This document shows, piece after piece, positions 44,540-53,627 of a DNA stretch of 64,000 nt; position 1 is the first letter of the stretch; each line of letters begins with the position of its first letter. The notes below the pieces were generated by a model. That model made no database searches and had not been told where the DNA came from. It saw only the letters and a list, made by a program, of their open reading frames with translations. The stretch is from assembly GCA_045646905.1 (NCBI GenBank), contig JAZRLP010000007.1, positions 13,209 through 77,208 of the forward strand. Reading direction: 5' to 3'. The translations under genes and the position numbers were made by a program. The DNA comes from RGIG4079 sp045646905 (lineage in GTDB: Bacteria; Bacteroidota; Bacteroidia; Bacteroidales; Muribaculaceae).

Positions 44540-44866
44540 ATGAATTGTGAAGACTTTCAACCACAAATCACCGACAGAATTATATGTGTTAAGGTGGGAA
44601 AAGTGAAAAGAGAAAATTTATATGAAATGACTCGAAAGTATTGGAGGGTTAGTTTAAAAAGAGCGCAAACATCAACTCATGTTTTAGCTATTGTGGGTGG
44701 TGTAGTAGAAGCAGTATATATTCCTACTGAATGGAGACTCTCTGAAAAGATGTCCGGAAGATGTGAGTTTGAAGGATATGAGGATTGTATGTCTAAATAT
44801 ATAGGGAAACGTGTGGAGAAATATTATGGTAAAAGCCAAAATCCTATTAAATACATAAATATGTAG
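44540..44866 (+). CDS. Small protein of unknown function
   Basis: The 108 residues have the pattern ENLYEMTRKYWRVSLKRAQTSTHVLAIVGGVVEAVYIPTEWRL followed later by CEFEGYEDC and YIGKRVEKYYGKSQNPIKYIN. This layout (WR, then a hydrophobic strand VLAIV, AVY, W, EF, GKRV, YIN) resembles short uncharacterised proteins or C-terminal domains annotated beside nucleases and GIY-YIG proteins, which I cannot verify. ATG 44540 is chosen; the frame extends 24 codons left without support. Confidence 0.65.
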   Translation: MNCEDFQPQITDRIICVKVGKVKRENLYEMTRKYWRVSLKRAQTSTHVLAIVGGVVEAVYIPTEWRLSEKMSGRCEFEGYEDCMSKYIGKRVEKYYGKSQNPIKYINM

Positions 44867-44957
44867 ATGTAACTTGTATTCGTTACGATTGAGTTGTTAC
44901 ATTCATTAGCGGTAGCATTATTGGTGCAAAATAGAGCGTATTTATAGAGAACTATGA

Positions 44958-45006
44958 CCACCTCCCCCCTTTGGGGTACTCCTCCTTTTCAGTGAATAGG
45001 AGGAGA
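44958..45006. repeat. GGAGGAGT/GGAGGTGG repeat, copy 2 (inverted)
   Basis: CCACCTCCCCCCTTTGGGG then TACTCCTCC, a spacer of about 12 bases, and AGGAGGAGAG. This is the reverse of copy 1 at 30.5 kb. Confidence 0.7.
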
Positions 45007-45060
45007 GCTAGGCTAACGCATAGTATTGTTGCAGACTATCAAAAATCAATAGCAAAAAAC

Positions 45061-45117
45061 TCTCCTCTTGAAATTTTGTGAAATTTTAGGAGGAGTACGG
45101 CGAAGCCGGGAGGTGGT
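45061..45117. repeat. GGAGGAGT/GGAGGTGG repeat, copy 3
   Basis: CTCTCCTC at the left, a longer spacer, then AGGAGGAGTAC and GGCGAAGCCGGGAGGTGG. Same orientation as copy 1 and inverted relative to copy 2, 83 bases away from it. Confidence 0.7.
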
Positions 45118-45169
45118 TTATGACTAGAACGATTGTTCTAGCCCCATTAGGTGTATAATTTGCTATGTT

Positions 45170-45631
45170 TTATACCTTTTCCTCATACATGAGGTAGTGT
45201 GTTTCGCTCATGCCCAGGTGCTGATAGGCTTGTTGGGCAGGGGTATTGGTTTTGTCAACATAGAGGCGTATTTGCGACACATTTTGTTCGCTGGCCAATT
45301 GTTTCACCCACTCATACATTGCTTTATACACCCCTTTTTGGCGATGTTGAGGCTCGACATACACACTCTGAATCCACCAGTACCATTGGCAGTTCCAGTC
45401 GCTCCATTCGCGAGTGAGCATAAGGCTACCCACGGCGCGTCCATCATATCGAGCTACGATGTATTCACCTTTTGAAATATTGTTCATCGCCATCGTTACG
45501 CCACGAGTTACGCGTTCAAGGCTCAATGAAGTTCCTTCCGATTCCATTGCCATCTCAACTTGAAAATGTGCGATTGCTTCAATGTCGGCAGTAGTGCCTT
45601 TTGATATATTGTAGTGTGAGGTATGTGTCAT
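45170..45631 (-). CDS. GNAT family N-acetyltransferase
   Basis: Transfers an acetyl group from acetyl-CoA to an unknown amine. The 153 residues show the GNAT core: VGSLMLTREW (beta4), WIQSVYVEPQHRQKGVYKAMYEWV (motif A with the Q/RxxGxxxA-type CoA loop, here RQKGVY) and VDKTNTPAQQAYQHLGM (motif B). Cytoplasmic. It stands alone between repeat DNA and a short winged-helix gene. Confidence 0.88.
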   Translation of the reverse strand: MTHTSHYNISKGTTADIEAIAHFQVEMAMESEGTSLSLERVTRGVTMAMNNISKGEYIVARYDGRAVGSLMLTREWSDWNCQWYWWIQSVYVEPQHRQKGVYKAMYEWVKQLASEQNVSQIRLYVDKTNTPAQQAYQHLGMSETHYLMYEEKV

Positions 45632-45700
45632 TGCCTTTTGGAGGAGTGGGGTAAAAAAATAGGGAACATTGGCCGTTCCCTATATTGTTATTTTAAGAGA

Positions 45701-45880
45701 TTATTGAGCAGGAGCCCATTTGCAACGCACGGGCGAAACGATTGCACCCTCTTCTTTGAGTTGCTTCATGGCTTTGTCAACCTCTTTGCGATCAATACCG
45801 CTGATTTCGGCAATTTTGCCAGCATTTAAAGGTTCGCCGGCAGCTTTCATTGTCTCTAAAACTTTTTCTTTGATTTCCAT
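45701..45880 (-). CDS. Short winged-helix protein
   Basis: The 59 residues form one winged-helix domain: EKVLETMKAAGEPLNAGKIAEISGI, then DRKEVDKAMKQLKEEGAIVSPVRCKWAPAQ. This type occurs widely in Bacteroidota as a small putative DNA-binding protein with unknown target. ATG 45880 is used; 12 further codons upstream of it are open but have no support. Confidence 0.7.
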   Translation of the reverse strand: MEIKEKVLETMKAAGEPLNAGKIAEISGIDRKEVDKAMKQLKEEGAIVSPVRCKWAPAQ

Positions 45881-46037
45881 AATTGTCAAAATTTTGTTGG
45901 TTAAAAATATCACCACAAAAATAGTAATTTCTTTAATAAAAAACGCCTGTGGTGTATCAAAGTTTTATCTTTTTAGAGGTTAAAATGTATTTTTTTTGAT
46001 TTTTTATCTCAAAAAAATAATATTGTGTGATTTCGCT

Positions 46038-46382
46038 CTAATTATTGGCTTTTTCAAGGGCGCGGCGGCCAGCATCGGTCATCAATCCACGCTGCTCCAG
46101 GTCGCGACAACGATTCCTGTTTAGGTCGGTCCAATGGCTACCTTTGCGGCGAGGCGATAGGCGTTGGGCAAGCCGTCCATCGGGCAATCGCTTCACGGTA
46201 GAGTCAATCCACCCAAAACACAATGCTTCCTCAACAACCTCAACATATGGAATCACATCGTAAGGAGGATTCTTGCTACGCGATGTGACCACCCAACACT
46301 CTCTACAGGTGTTGTGATTGGTCACAAGCCATTCTCTTAATTGGGCGCGCGAGGTAAAATCTAATAGAAGAGTAATCACCAT
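46038..46382 (-). CDS. YdeI/OmpD-associated family protein (short form)
   Basis: The 114 residues match the start of the YdeI/OmpD-associated family: FTSRAQLREWLVTNH near the N-terminus, then YDVIPYVEVVEEALCFGWIDSTVKRLPDGR and QRLSPRRKGSHWTDLN. Usual members are about 190-200 residues, so this is shorter and ends soon after the conserved core. Function of the family is unclear; it has been linked to stress and peptide resistance. The next gene to its right, on the same strand, is a flavodoxin-like reductase 15 bases away. Confidence 0.8.
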   Translation of the reverse strand: MVITLLLDFTSRAQLREWLVTNHNTCRECWVVTSRSKNPPYDVIPYVEVVEEALCFGWIDSTVKRLPDGRLAQRLSPRRKGSHWTDLNRNRCRDLEQRGLMTDAGRRALEKANN

Positions 46383-46397
46383 TTTTTCAATTACTAC

Positions 46398-47042
46398 CTA
46401 TGATAATATTTTGCTAGCCATTTCTTTACCAGCGTTGTGGGCTTTTTCGAGGTCCGATGCCCAGTTTTGGTCGCGCCATGCATGTTTTGCTTCTTCCGAG
46501 AAACCTCCAAGCTCGTAGCGATCATAATGTGCCACTTGGCAAGTGTTATAGGCAACGATATGCTGTGGCTCACCAAGAGCAGTGGTGATGCAGTATTCCA
46601 TTGAGCCAAATCCATTGCTGTTGTTGCGCTCGGGAGTGCCGTTCATGGTCTCAACCATTACCACCGGCATGCGTTTAGGGGCTGTGAGGCTGTAATCGTT
46701 ATATGAAAGCCAAGGGAATGCCAATCGCTCCAAGAATGCTCGCATCAACCCAGTTACCTCGCCGAAGTATATGGGCGAACCAAGCACAAGTCCGTCGGCT
46801 TGCGCAATATTTTCTAAAATGGGTGTCAGAGCATCATTAAATCGACATATGTTTGAAGCCTTACCTTTAATTTTACAAGCCAAGCACGATACACAACCTT
46901 TATAGTCAAAGTCATATAATCGCACAACTTTTACATTAATATCCTCGCTCACACTCTTTGCTCCATCGGCAAAAGCATTTAATATAGCCGCGGTATTCAT
47001 GTTTTTGCGAGGGCCGCCGTCTATTATTACAATATGTTTCAT
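46398..47042 (-). CDS. Flavodoxin-fold NAD(P)H-dependent reductase
   Basis: The 214 residues begin with the FMN phosphate loop IDGGPRKNMNTAAILNAF. A cysteine-bearing strand CVSCLACKIKGKASNIC may coordinate a cluster, as in iron-sulfur flavoproteins, or act in disulfide chemistry. GLVLGSPIYFGEVTGLMRAFLERL follows, the classic flavin loop of this family. Electron donor and acceptor unknown. It is downstream of cydB but separated from it by a strong terminator. Confidence 0.85.
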   Translation of the reverse strand: MKHIVIIDGGPRKNMNTAAILNAFADGAKSVSEDINVKVVRLYDFDYKGCVSCLACKIKGKASNICRFNDALTPILENIAQADGLVLGSPIYFGEVTGLMRAFLERLAFPWLSYNDYSLTAPKRMPVVMVETMNGTPERNNSNGFGSMEYCITTALGEPQHIVAYNTCQVAHYDRYELGGFSEEAKHAWRDQNWASDLEKAHNAGKEMASKILS

Positions 47043-47064
47043 CGTTGCAATGATTGAATAAAAA

Positions 47065-47092
47065 GTCGGGGAGTCGTTGTCAACTCCCCGAC
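47065..47092 (-). terminator. Terminator of the cyd operon
   Basis: Ten-pair perfect stem GTCGGGGAGT with ACTCCCCGAC and an 8-base loop; on the minus strand TTTTTATTC follows. It lies 20 bases after the cydB stop. Confidence 0.9.
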
Positions 47093-47111
47093 GATAAAAC
47101 GATATGAGTTA

Positions 47112-48254
47112 TTAATATTTGTCAGAGTCGTTGAGCTCCTCGGTAGTGAGCGATTTCTTGTCCATCTTGCGCCAGAAGTAGGCAATATATGCCACTACAA
47201 ACGGAATGGCAAGCGACACAATGGCCATGGTGTAGAGCGTGAATTCGCTTGAACAGCTATTGCTCAAGGTGAGTGATGATTGTAGATCGGCAGTTGAAGG
47301 GTAGAAGGCTGTGCCATTATACCCTGCAATCATAAAGAGTGCCATCACAGCCAACACTGTGCCAGGTGCAGCAAACCATATGCCACGCTTGAATGCTTTC
47401 TTATAGAGTGTCATCACTACTCCCACCACAAGCAATACAGCGCCTATGAGGAACATAGCGAGCACAATGGGCATTTGCAAGAAGTTGTGGAGATATTTGC
47501 CACTTTCCATTGTCACCACGCCATTGGCATCAACGGCAAAACCATCCATTGTGAGCAATTGCGCCACAACTAATACCAACATCACTACAAAGCACGCGAA
47601 ACTTATGAGCAAACTGCGACGGAGTTGCGATGCGAGTTTGTCGTTGTCAATATTGTTAATTGCATACAACGCACCGAGGCATATGGCGAGGAACATCACC
47701 ATGAGCCCAAATTCCACATTAAACGGATTGGCCACGGCTTCAAGTCCATGCCAATTGCTTGCCCAACTGCTAATGGTGGGGGCTGCAATGTCGGCCACGG
47801 CATTTTTGTTGACTATAAATTGCGAGCCAGTGAAGAATGTGCCCACTGCAGTGCCTATGAGTAGGGGAGCAAGGCAACCATTGAGCGTGAGAAATACACG
47901 GAACGAGTTTCGGCCTATGAGGTTGCCCGCTTTGCTTTGAAACTCATATGACACGGCTTGAAACACAAAAGTGATGAGAATGAGAATCCACACCCAGTAG
48001 GCCCCACCAAAACTGGTGCTGTAGAACAATGGGAATGAGGCGAAAAATGCTCCGCCAAATGTTACCAATGTGGTAAATGTCAACTCCCATTTGCGGCCAG
48101 TAGAGTTTACGATAAGTTCGCGTTCGTTTTCATTCTTCCCTGCAAGGAAAATGAGCGCATTGCCACCTTGCACAAAGAGAAGAAACACAAGTAGTCCACC
48201 CAAGAGGGCTATTAAAAACCACCAATATTGTTGTAAAAATTCATATGTAATCAT
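47112..48254 (-). CDS. cydB: Cytochrome bd oxidase subunit II
   Basis: Membrane subunit of the high-affinity quinol oxidase that reduces oxygen to water at low oxygen tension. The 380 residues have about eight to nine helices, starting with EFLQQYWWFLIALLGGLLVFLLFVQGG, which is typical of CydB. Conserved elements include WELTFTTLVTFGGAFFASFPLFYSTSFGGAYW. It follows cydA by 9 bases and ends before a strong terminator. Confidence 0.95.
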   Translation of the reverse strand: MITYEFLQQYWWFLIALLGGLLVFLLFVQGGNALIFLAGKNENERELIVNSTGRKWELTFTTLVTFGGAFFASFPLFYSTSFGGAYWVWILILITFVFQAVSYEFQSKAGNLIGRNSFRVFLTLNGCLAPLLIGTAVGTFFTGSQFIVNKNAVADIAAPTISSWASNWHGLEAVANPFNVEFGLMVMFLAICLGALYAINNIDNDKLASQLRRSLLISFACFVVMLVLVVAQLLTMDGFAVDANGVVTMESGKYLHNFLQMPIVLAMFLIGAVLLVVGVVMTLYKKAFKRGIWFAAPGTVLAVMALFMIAGYNGTAFYPSTADLQSSLTLSNSCSSEFTLYTMAIVSLAIPFVVAYIAYFWRKMDKKSLTTEELNDSDKY

Positions 48255-48263
48255 AGCGCAATC

Positions 48264-49754
48264 CTATTTGGTTGATTCAATTTCGGGGCCTTTTTTGATG
48301 GCCTTTATCATAATACGCAATTCAATAGCAAGGAAAAGTGTGAACACAGCCACAAAAATGAAGAATGTGGTCATAACGGCTTGCACACTCACGCTCGACA
48401 CGGCGGCTTTAACCGGGAGCAATCCCTCGATGGTCCATGGCTGGCGACCCACCTCGGCTACAATCCAGCCGGCTTGACCTGCAAAATATACCAATGGAAT
48501 AGAGAGCAATGCTACCCATAGCAACCATTTCATGTTGGCAATGCGTTTGCGACGCTCGGCCCACAATACCACAAACATGAGCAACAGTAAGAAACTACCC
48601 AAACCCACCATCACACGGAATGCCCAATAAACGAGCGTTACGGGAGGCACAAGTTCGTCGCGCGAATCGATATATCCATAGCCAAAGTAGTCCATATTCT
48701 CTTCAAGCACCATGCGAGCCTCAAGGGCAGCAACCGAGTCGGTGGCTTTTAGTGTGCGGTATTCGCGGAAAGCGTTTATTGCTGTTTTGCCTCGAGCAAT
48801 CTTCTCCTCGGCCGATGGGATAGTGTCGCCCTCGGGGGTGATGTAGCCATCAAGAAGATTGTTGATGCCAGGCACATATCCATTGACATCGTGAGTGGCG
48901 AGTATCGAAAGCATGTTGGGAATTTCTACGCCTGGCACGATTGAGAACGGAGCGCCTTCGCCACCATCTTCAAGCCCCTCGGCTGCAGCAAGCTTCATGG
49001 GCTGATATTCGGCAACATGAATGCCCGAACTGTCACCACTACCCATCACGGCAATAGTGCCAATGATACCCACTACGGCAGCCACACGAATGCTTGCAAG
49101 CGCAAAGCGTGTTTCGCGTTTCTTGAGCAGATACCAACTGCTGATGCCTATCACAAAGATAGCGCCTGTCATCCAGCCACTAAATACCGAGTGGAAGAAT
49201 TTAGATATAGCAACGGGATTGAGAACCAAAGCCCAAAAATCGACCATCTCGTGGCGCACGGTGTCGGGGTTGAACTCCATTCCCACAGGGTGTTGCATCC
49301 AAGAGTTGGCTACAAGAATCCACAATGCCGATAGGGCAGCGCCTATGCCTGTGAGCCATGTGGCTGTGAGGTGCACGCGTCGGCTCACCTTGTTCCACCC
49401 AAAGAACATCACAGCAAAGAATGTGGCTTCCATGAAAAATGCAAAAATACCCTCAATGGCAAGCGGTGCGCCAAAGATGTCGCCCACAAACCACGAATAA
49501 TTGCTCCAGTTGGTGCCAAACTCAAATTCCAAAATGATGCCTGTGGCGATTCCCACGGCAAAATTGATGGCAAAGAGTTTCATCCAAAATTTGGCTGCTT
49601 TTTTCCAAAACTCATCGCCTTTTACTACATAGATAGTTTCCATCGAAGCCATAATGATGGCAAGTCCCAATGTGAGGGGAACGAAAATCCAATGGTAACC
49701 GGCCGTCAGCGCAAATTGCAGTCTCGACCAATCGACTAATGCTGTATCAACCAT
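48264..49754 (-). CDS. cydA: Cytochrome bd oxidase subunit I
   Basis: Haem-bearing subunit with quinol oxidation and oxygen reduction sites. The 496 residues have the N-terminal DWSRLQFALTAGYHWIFVPLTLGLAI with the haem-ligand His, the GRQPWTIEGLLP quinol loop, and ESTK at the end. The periplasmic Q-loop is of medium length. Second gene of a DUF4492-cydA-cydB operon. Supports respiration by trace oxygen in an otherwise anaerobic cell. Confidence 0.96.
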   Translation of the reverse strand: MVDTALVDWSRLQFALTAGYHWIFVPLTLGLAIIMASMETIYVVKGDEFWKKAAKFWMKLFAINFAVGIATGIILEFEFGTNWSNYSWFVGDIFGAPLAIEGIFAFFMEATFFAVMFFGWNKVSRRVHLTATWLTGIGAALSALWILVANSWMQHPVGMEFNPDTVRHEMVDFWALVLNPVAISKFFHSVFSGWMTGAIFVIGISSWYLLKKRETRFALASIRVAAVVGIIGTIAVMGSGDSSGIHVAEYQPMKLAAAEGLEDGGEGAPFSIVPGVEIPNMLSILATHDVNGYVPGINNLLDGYITPEGDTIPSAEEKIARGKTAINAFREYRTLKATDSVAALEARMVLEENMDYFGYGYIDSRDELVPPVTLVYWAFRVMVGLGSFLLLLMFVVLWAERRKRIANMKWLLWVALLSIPLVYFAGQAGWIVAEVGRQPWTIEGLLPVKAAVSSVSVQAVMTTFFIFVAVFTLFLAIELRIMIKAIKKGPEIESTK

Positions 49755-49788
49755 AGTTTTTACAATTTAAGGTTAGTTATATAAATTA

Positions 49789-49992
49789 TTATTTTGTCAA
49801 TTCATTGCCCACATGCTCGATTTTCTCGTTTTCGCTCTTTCCCGATAGCACAGGCTCAAAGAAAAACAATCGCAGCACGGCAAATAATATGATGACTTTG
49901 AGCAAAATAAGCCACCACAACTGCCGCCCCCAGGTCATATTCTTAAACCCATCGGCATAAAAACGATATATCGAAACAAAAACATTCTTCAT
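49789..49992 (-). CDS. DUF4492 membrane protein
   Basis: The 67 residues have one hydrophobic helix (about 27-47, WWLILLKVIILFAVLRLFFF) and a conserved RFYADGFKNMTWGRQLW before it. DUF4492 proteins are regularly found just upstream of cydA in Bacteroidota and may be a small assembly or structural subunit of the oxidase (inference). 34 bases separate it from cydA. Confidence 0.85.
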   Translation of the reverse strand: MKNVFVSIYRFYADGFKNMTWGRQLWWLILLKVIILFAVLRLFFFEPVLSGKSENEKIEHVGNELTK

Positions 49993-50097
49993 GTCTTCAC
50001 GGCATTATTACAATGTAAAAATACACATTTTCCACAAAAAATCAAAAAAGAGAGTGAAATTTGGGGATGGGGGGGAGTGAGGGGAAGAATTAGTAAG

Positions 50098-50128
50098 AAA
50101 CACAGCAATGAATATATTTGCTGTGTTT
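50098..50128. terminator. Terminator at the end of the defence island
   Basis: Perfect 11-pair stem AAACACAGCAA with TTGCTGTGTTT around a 9-base loop. It lies 27 bases beyond the stop of the 120-residue gene and can act on leftward transcripts. Confidence 0.75.
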
Positions 50129-50155
50129 TCGTTTATTATATGCTTAACAGTAAAT

Positions 50156-50518
50156 TTATAAACTATTTAGTATCGCAAGTCTAATAATATCAAAATCAAT
50201 CTTTGGATATTTTGATTTCCTATATAGGTTCTTTGGCAAAGGTTGAGATTTACGTATGTATTTATTTATATCAGAAAAATTTTTTAAACAACAATTATCT
50301 ATGCCGAGATAGTATGATGAACGAGTAAAAATATATTCTCTTATATTAAAACCTAATAAATTTTCTAATACTTTGATGTCGCTCAAACATACGCAAATTC
50401 TGCAGCGCTCTAATATCTCAATGACTTTGTATTTGTCATTTAGATGACCAGCTCGTTTTAAATAAAAATTGATGTTTCTGATAAGTTCAACATCGGATTG
50501 TAAAGAATAATCATTCAT
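50156..50518 (-). CDS. Protein of unknown function at the end of the defence island
   Basis: The 120 residues are helical and basic at the C-terminus (LPKNLYRKSKYPKIDFDIIRLAIL). Several Cys residues (CRICVCL near 38-44 and NCC near 76) stand out. No family recognised. It is 58 bases downstream of abiH on the same strand, AT-rich like abiH, and lies just before a strong terminator, so it appears to be the last gene of the restriction-AbiH operon. Confidence 0.65.
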   Translation of the reverse strand: MNDYSLQSDVELIRNINFYLKRAGHLNDKYKVIEILERCRICVCLSDIKVLENLLGFNIREYIFTRSSYYLGIDNCCLKNFSDINKYIRKSQPLPKNLYRKSKYPKIDFDIIRLAILNSL

Positions 50519-50576
50519 AATTTAATATTTTAATAATTGGTGTTGTTTTGTCGCAATATTTATTGGTATAATGTGG

Positions 50577-51842
50577 TTAATTATTCAGATTTTTTTGTGA
50601 CAACGGCTCGCAATAGGTCTTGTTAACAACCCTATCTCGCATTTTCTTCATGTCGGTAAAATTTCGAGATATATTTTGAATTATATCAAGATAATTATCA
50701 GTTCCATCCTCTTTTTTATAAAAATAAGGTTTGATTGAAATACAATTATCATGCTCAAAGATGGTGTTTAGTAATGTGCGATCAGAATTCCCACAGGAAT
50801 GCCCCATAACACATACTTGAAAAGGAGCAGAATCTATAAACTGCAATAATCTACGATAATTGTCGGTCTCTAGATATTTAGGAGTTTTGAAGTGTTCAAG
50901 ATATTTATTGTTGTTTAAGTTTTTAATCTCGTGATATTTTTCATCTAATTCATCTCCATATCCAAATATAACGCTATTAGAATCATCTAATTTGCCGTGA
51001 ATATAATTTATTGTTGTTATATTTGAATCTTTATATAGATATAAATTAGGCGTTGTAGTATAATTAAAATTCAGTAAGAGAATATTGTCTGGTAGCAATA
51101 AATACGAAAAAGGGTTATCTTTTATTAAATCTTCTTTTAAATTTGACTCAATAAAACTTGTTGAGAAGCTATGTTCTTCTATATAGTCAAAAACTTTGTC
51201 TAATAAAAAAGGATTATTTAAATTGTAGTTAGAAAGACGAGTTTTCCATGTTGCTTTATTTTGTCTAGCCCAAAAATTAATGTGCTCTTCTAAGTGTTTT
51301 GTAGCATTAATTGCAATGTCCTTTTCTAGAATTGGAGCATAAATTTGACTTTTAATAGAATTGGATGCAATTGATTCATTTGATTGTAATTCGTTCAAAT
51401 ACGTAATTAAATTCTCTTTAAGACATGTGAGTTGGGAGTTTAGGGCTATAGCCATACTTGAGGCATCTGCAGAAATAAAATCTTTGAGCAGTTTGTAATA
51501 TTCGTTTTCAATATCAACCCATCCTTTAGTCTCAATAGATTGACTAATATTTTTAAGGAATTCACATTGTGAATATTTAAAATAAGCTTTATTTTCCTGC
51601 ATGTGTTTTATTAATTCTTTACCTTTTATTGGATTTAATGGATTATTTTTTGTTAAGAAGAAACTATTCCAGCCCCATCTAGCAATTTCGTATTTACATA
51701 ATTCATCTTCTTTGCTATTTTGGGGATATGCCTTTAATTTATAAATCCATAAATCCCAGTACCAATTGATGAATTGGTCATATCTTGTTGGGAGTCCATG
51801 AGCTAGGTCGAAACCATTTCCTATTAAAATAATGCGATTCAT
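50577..51842 (-). CDS. abiH: AbiH family abortive-infection protein
   Basis: The 421 residues show the AbiH pattern: N-terminal IILIGNGFDLAHGLPTRYDQFINW, WVDIENEYYKLL near 110-121, LLLNFNYTTTPN and YIHGKLDD in the second half, and CVMGHSCGNSDRTLL near the end. AbiH was described as a phage-exclusion protein in Lactococcus; its mechanism is unknown. Here it follows a restriction-modification pair by 57 bases on the same strand, forming a defence island. Strongly AT-rich. Confidence 0.9.
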   Translation of the reverse strand: MNRIILIGNGFDLAHGLPTRYDQFINWYWDLWIYKLKAYPQNSKEDELCKYEIARWGWNSFFLTKNNPLNPIKGKELIKHMQENKAYFKYSQCEFLKNISQSIETKGWVDIENEYYKLLKDFISADASSMAIALNSQLTCLKENLITYLNELQSNESIASNSIKSQIYAPILEKDIAINATKHLEEHINFWARQNKATWKTRLSNYNLNNPFLLDKVFDYIEEHSFSTSFIESNLKEDLIKDNPFSYLLLPDNILLLNFNYTTTPNLYLYKDSNITTINYIHGKLDDSNSVIFGYGDELDEKYHEIKNLNNNKYLEHFKTPKYLETDNYRRLLQFIDSAPFQVCVMGHSCGNSDRTLLNTIFEHDNCISIKPYFYKKEDGTDNYLDIIQNISRNFTDMKKMRDRVVNKTYCEPLSQKNLNN

Positions 51843-51899
51843 ATTATTAGTTAGATTGATAAGTAAAATAGTTAAATAATAACTTTGATTCGTTGTGCA

Positions 51900-53627
51900 T
51901 TATGTGAATATACTTCCCAATACCGTATCTCTAAAAGTATTGAATATATTTAGTTTAATCGATTTATATTCGGGCAAACTTTCAAGATACTCAAGTTCAA
52001 ATACCAATCGAGGAGCGGTATCTTTGCTTGATTTGTTTATCTCGGCTTTGTTCCCAATTCGTGCGACACGAATAAGATAAAGGTCCTTTACTCCTTTGCC
52101 TTTAATATATGGCATAAAGTAGTAAAGTTTGTTTAGTGCGATTGTAGATGGGAATGCTTTTGTTTTGCCAGTATAATAGATTTTGCTAGGTGCTCCATCC
52201 AAGAAATATTCTTGATTATCAAGTTTTACCAAGCCAATCAAAAGATGTTTTGTTTCATCTAGTTTATAAGTTTTCTTTGGAGCATTAACTACTAGATTTA
52301 GATTGTCCTCTGCAAACAAGTCAAATTTAAATACTGGTTGTTTATCTCGTTTTGTATATATCGGATTTGACGAAGTAGGCTCTTCGTTATAGATTGCTCG
52401 ATATAGACTTTTTCCTATTGCTTCCACGATTCCACAAACCAAGGCATTTCCCATGAGAAATGCTCTTTTTCCGTCGGAAACCTCGGGATGATATGTGTGA
52501 TTGTCGGGGAACATATTGAGTCGTTCCAATTCTATTGGAATGAGTCTGCGATGTCTTCCTGATGGGGTTTTTACTACATGCTTAAATCTTGAAGGTGCAG
52601 CCCCTCCCTCTCCAGTTATTATTGTGCGAGAAGCTTTGTCTAAATAATCAGGGAAAGCCATGCCTCCTTCAGAGAATACATATTCGTAGCCTTCTTTTGA
52701 AACACGATTTATTTTTTTTGCCCCTTTTTCATATTGCCATTTGGGTAAATCCTCATCAGAGATGTAAAATTCTTCGGGGACAAATTCTTCATCTACTAAT
52801 ATATTGCCTAAAGTTTGAATTGGACCTTCGTATGATGCCACCGAATCAACTGAAAGAATGTTGCGGTCAATCATTATTCCAGCCGTTCCAAATGGGCTTT
52901 CTTTTTTCCCTTTGTTGAAGTTATCCGAAACCTCTTTAATGCTTCCCGTTATTTCAAATTGAGATATAGTATTTCCTTTTTGTGAAAATGGGAATGCTTT
53001 CGCCATTACGCCATCGAAGAAAAGCCAATTTTTAGCATCTTCAATTTGATTTGCAATAACACAATCTTTTTGATATCCTACAATATAAGTCCTACGGCGT
53101 CTTTGTGGCATTCCATATTCAGCTGCATTAATAACGCGCCATTCAACAATATATCCTAAATCGGACAAAGAGGCTAGTATAATGGCAAAATCACGACCTC
53201 GTTGAGTGGCAGGCGAATTTAGTAATCTATCAACATTCTCAAGGAATAGATAGTTAGGTCGTTTATCGCCTTTCTCCTCGAGTATACGATAGATTTGCCA
53301 CCATAGAACGCCCTTTTTCCCCTCAATGCCTCCTGATCGGCTTAAAGTTGCCGCCACAGAATAGTCTTGACAAGGAAATCCTCCAACAAGTAAGTCATGA
53401 TCAGGTATTTCATTTGTTGGGACTGTGCAAATGTCTTTATTAGAATGACCTTCACTACCAAAACGAGCTCGATATACCAAAGATGCATCTTGGTGTTTTG
53501 TTGATGGCTCCCATTGGTTGTTCCATATAGTTTGATATGCATCTGATGCACTCTCTAACCCGATGCGAAATCCTCCTACTCCGGCAAAGAGTTCTACTAC
53601 ACGAATATTTTGATTATCTACACTCAT
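51900..53627 (-). CDS. DNA (cytosine-5) methyltransferase
   Basis: Modification enzyme of the Sau3AI-like system. The 575 residues contain motif I VELFAGVGGFRIGLE (11-25), motif IV GGFPCQDYS with catalytic Cys86, motif VI LENVDRLL, motif VIII QRRRRTYIVGY and, after a target-recognition region, motif IX/X text (RRLIPIELERLNMFPDNHT, LMGNALVCGIVEAIG). A C-terminal extension of about 140 residues follows, which makes it longer than M.Sau3AI. Its start overlaps the endonuclease stop by 4 bases (ATGA). Confidence 0.94.
   Translation of the reverse strand: MSVDNQNIRVVELFAGVGGFRIGLESASDAYQTIWNNQWEPSTKHQDASLVYRARFGSEGHSNKDICTVPTNEIPDHDLLVGGFPCQDYSVAATLSRSGGIEGKKGVLWWQIYRILEEKGDKRPNYLFLENVDRLLNSPATQRGRDFAIILASLSDLGYIVEWRVINAAEYGMPQRRRRTYIVGYQKDCVIANQIEDAKNWLFFDGVMAKAFPFSQKGNTISQFEITGSIKEVSDNFNKGKKESPFGTAGIMIDRNILSVDSVASYEGPIQTLGNILVDEEFVPEEFYISDEDLPKWQYEKGAKKINRVSKEGYEYVFSEGGMAFPDYLDKASRTIITGEGGAAPSRFKHVVKTPSGRHRRLIPIELERLNMFPDNHTYHPEVSDGKRAFLMGNALVCGIVEAIGKSLYRAIYNEEPTSSNPIYTKRDKQPVFKFDLFAEDNLNLVVNAPKKTYKLDETKHLLIGLVKLDNQEYFLDGAPSKIYYTGKTKAFPSTIALNKLYYFMPYIKGKGVKDLYLIRVARIGNKAEINKSSKDTAPRLVFELEYLESLPEYKSIKLNIFNTFRDTVLGSIFT

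Larger units (their letters stand above)
44867..45169. other. Repeat-bearing intergenic region
   Basis: 303 bases that contain two copies of the GGAGGAGT/GGAGGTGG repeat in opposite orientation and no gene. Confidence 0.75.
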
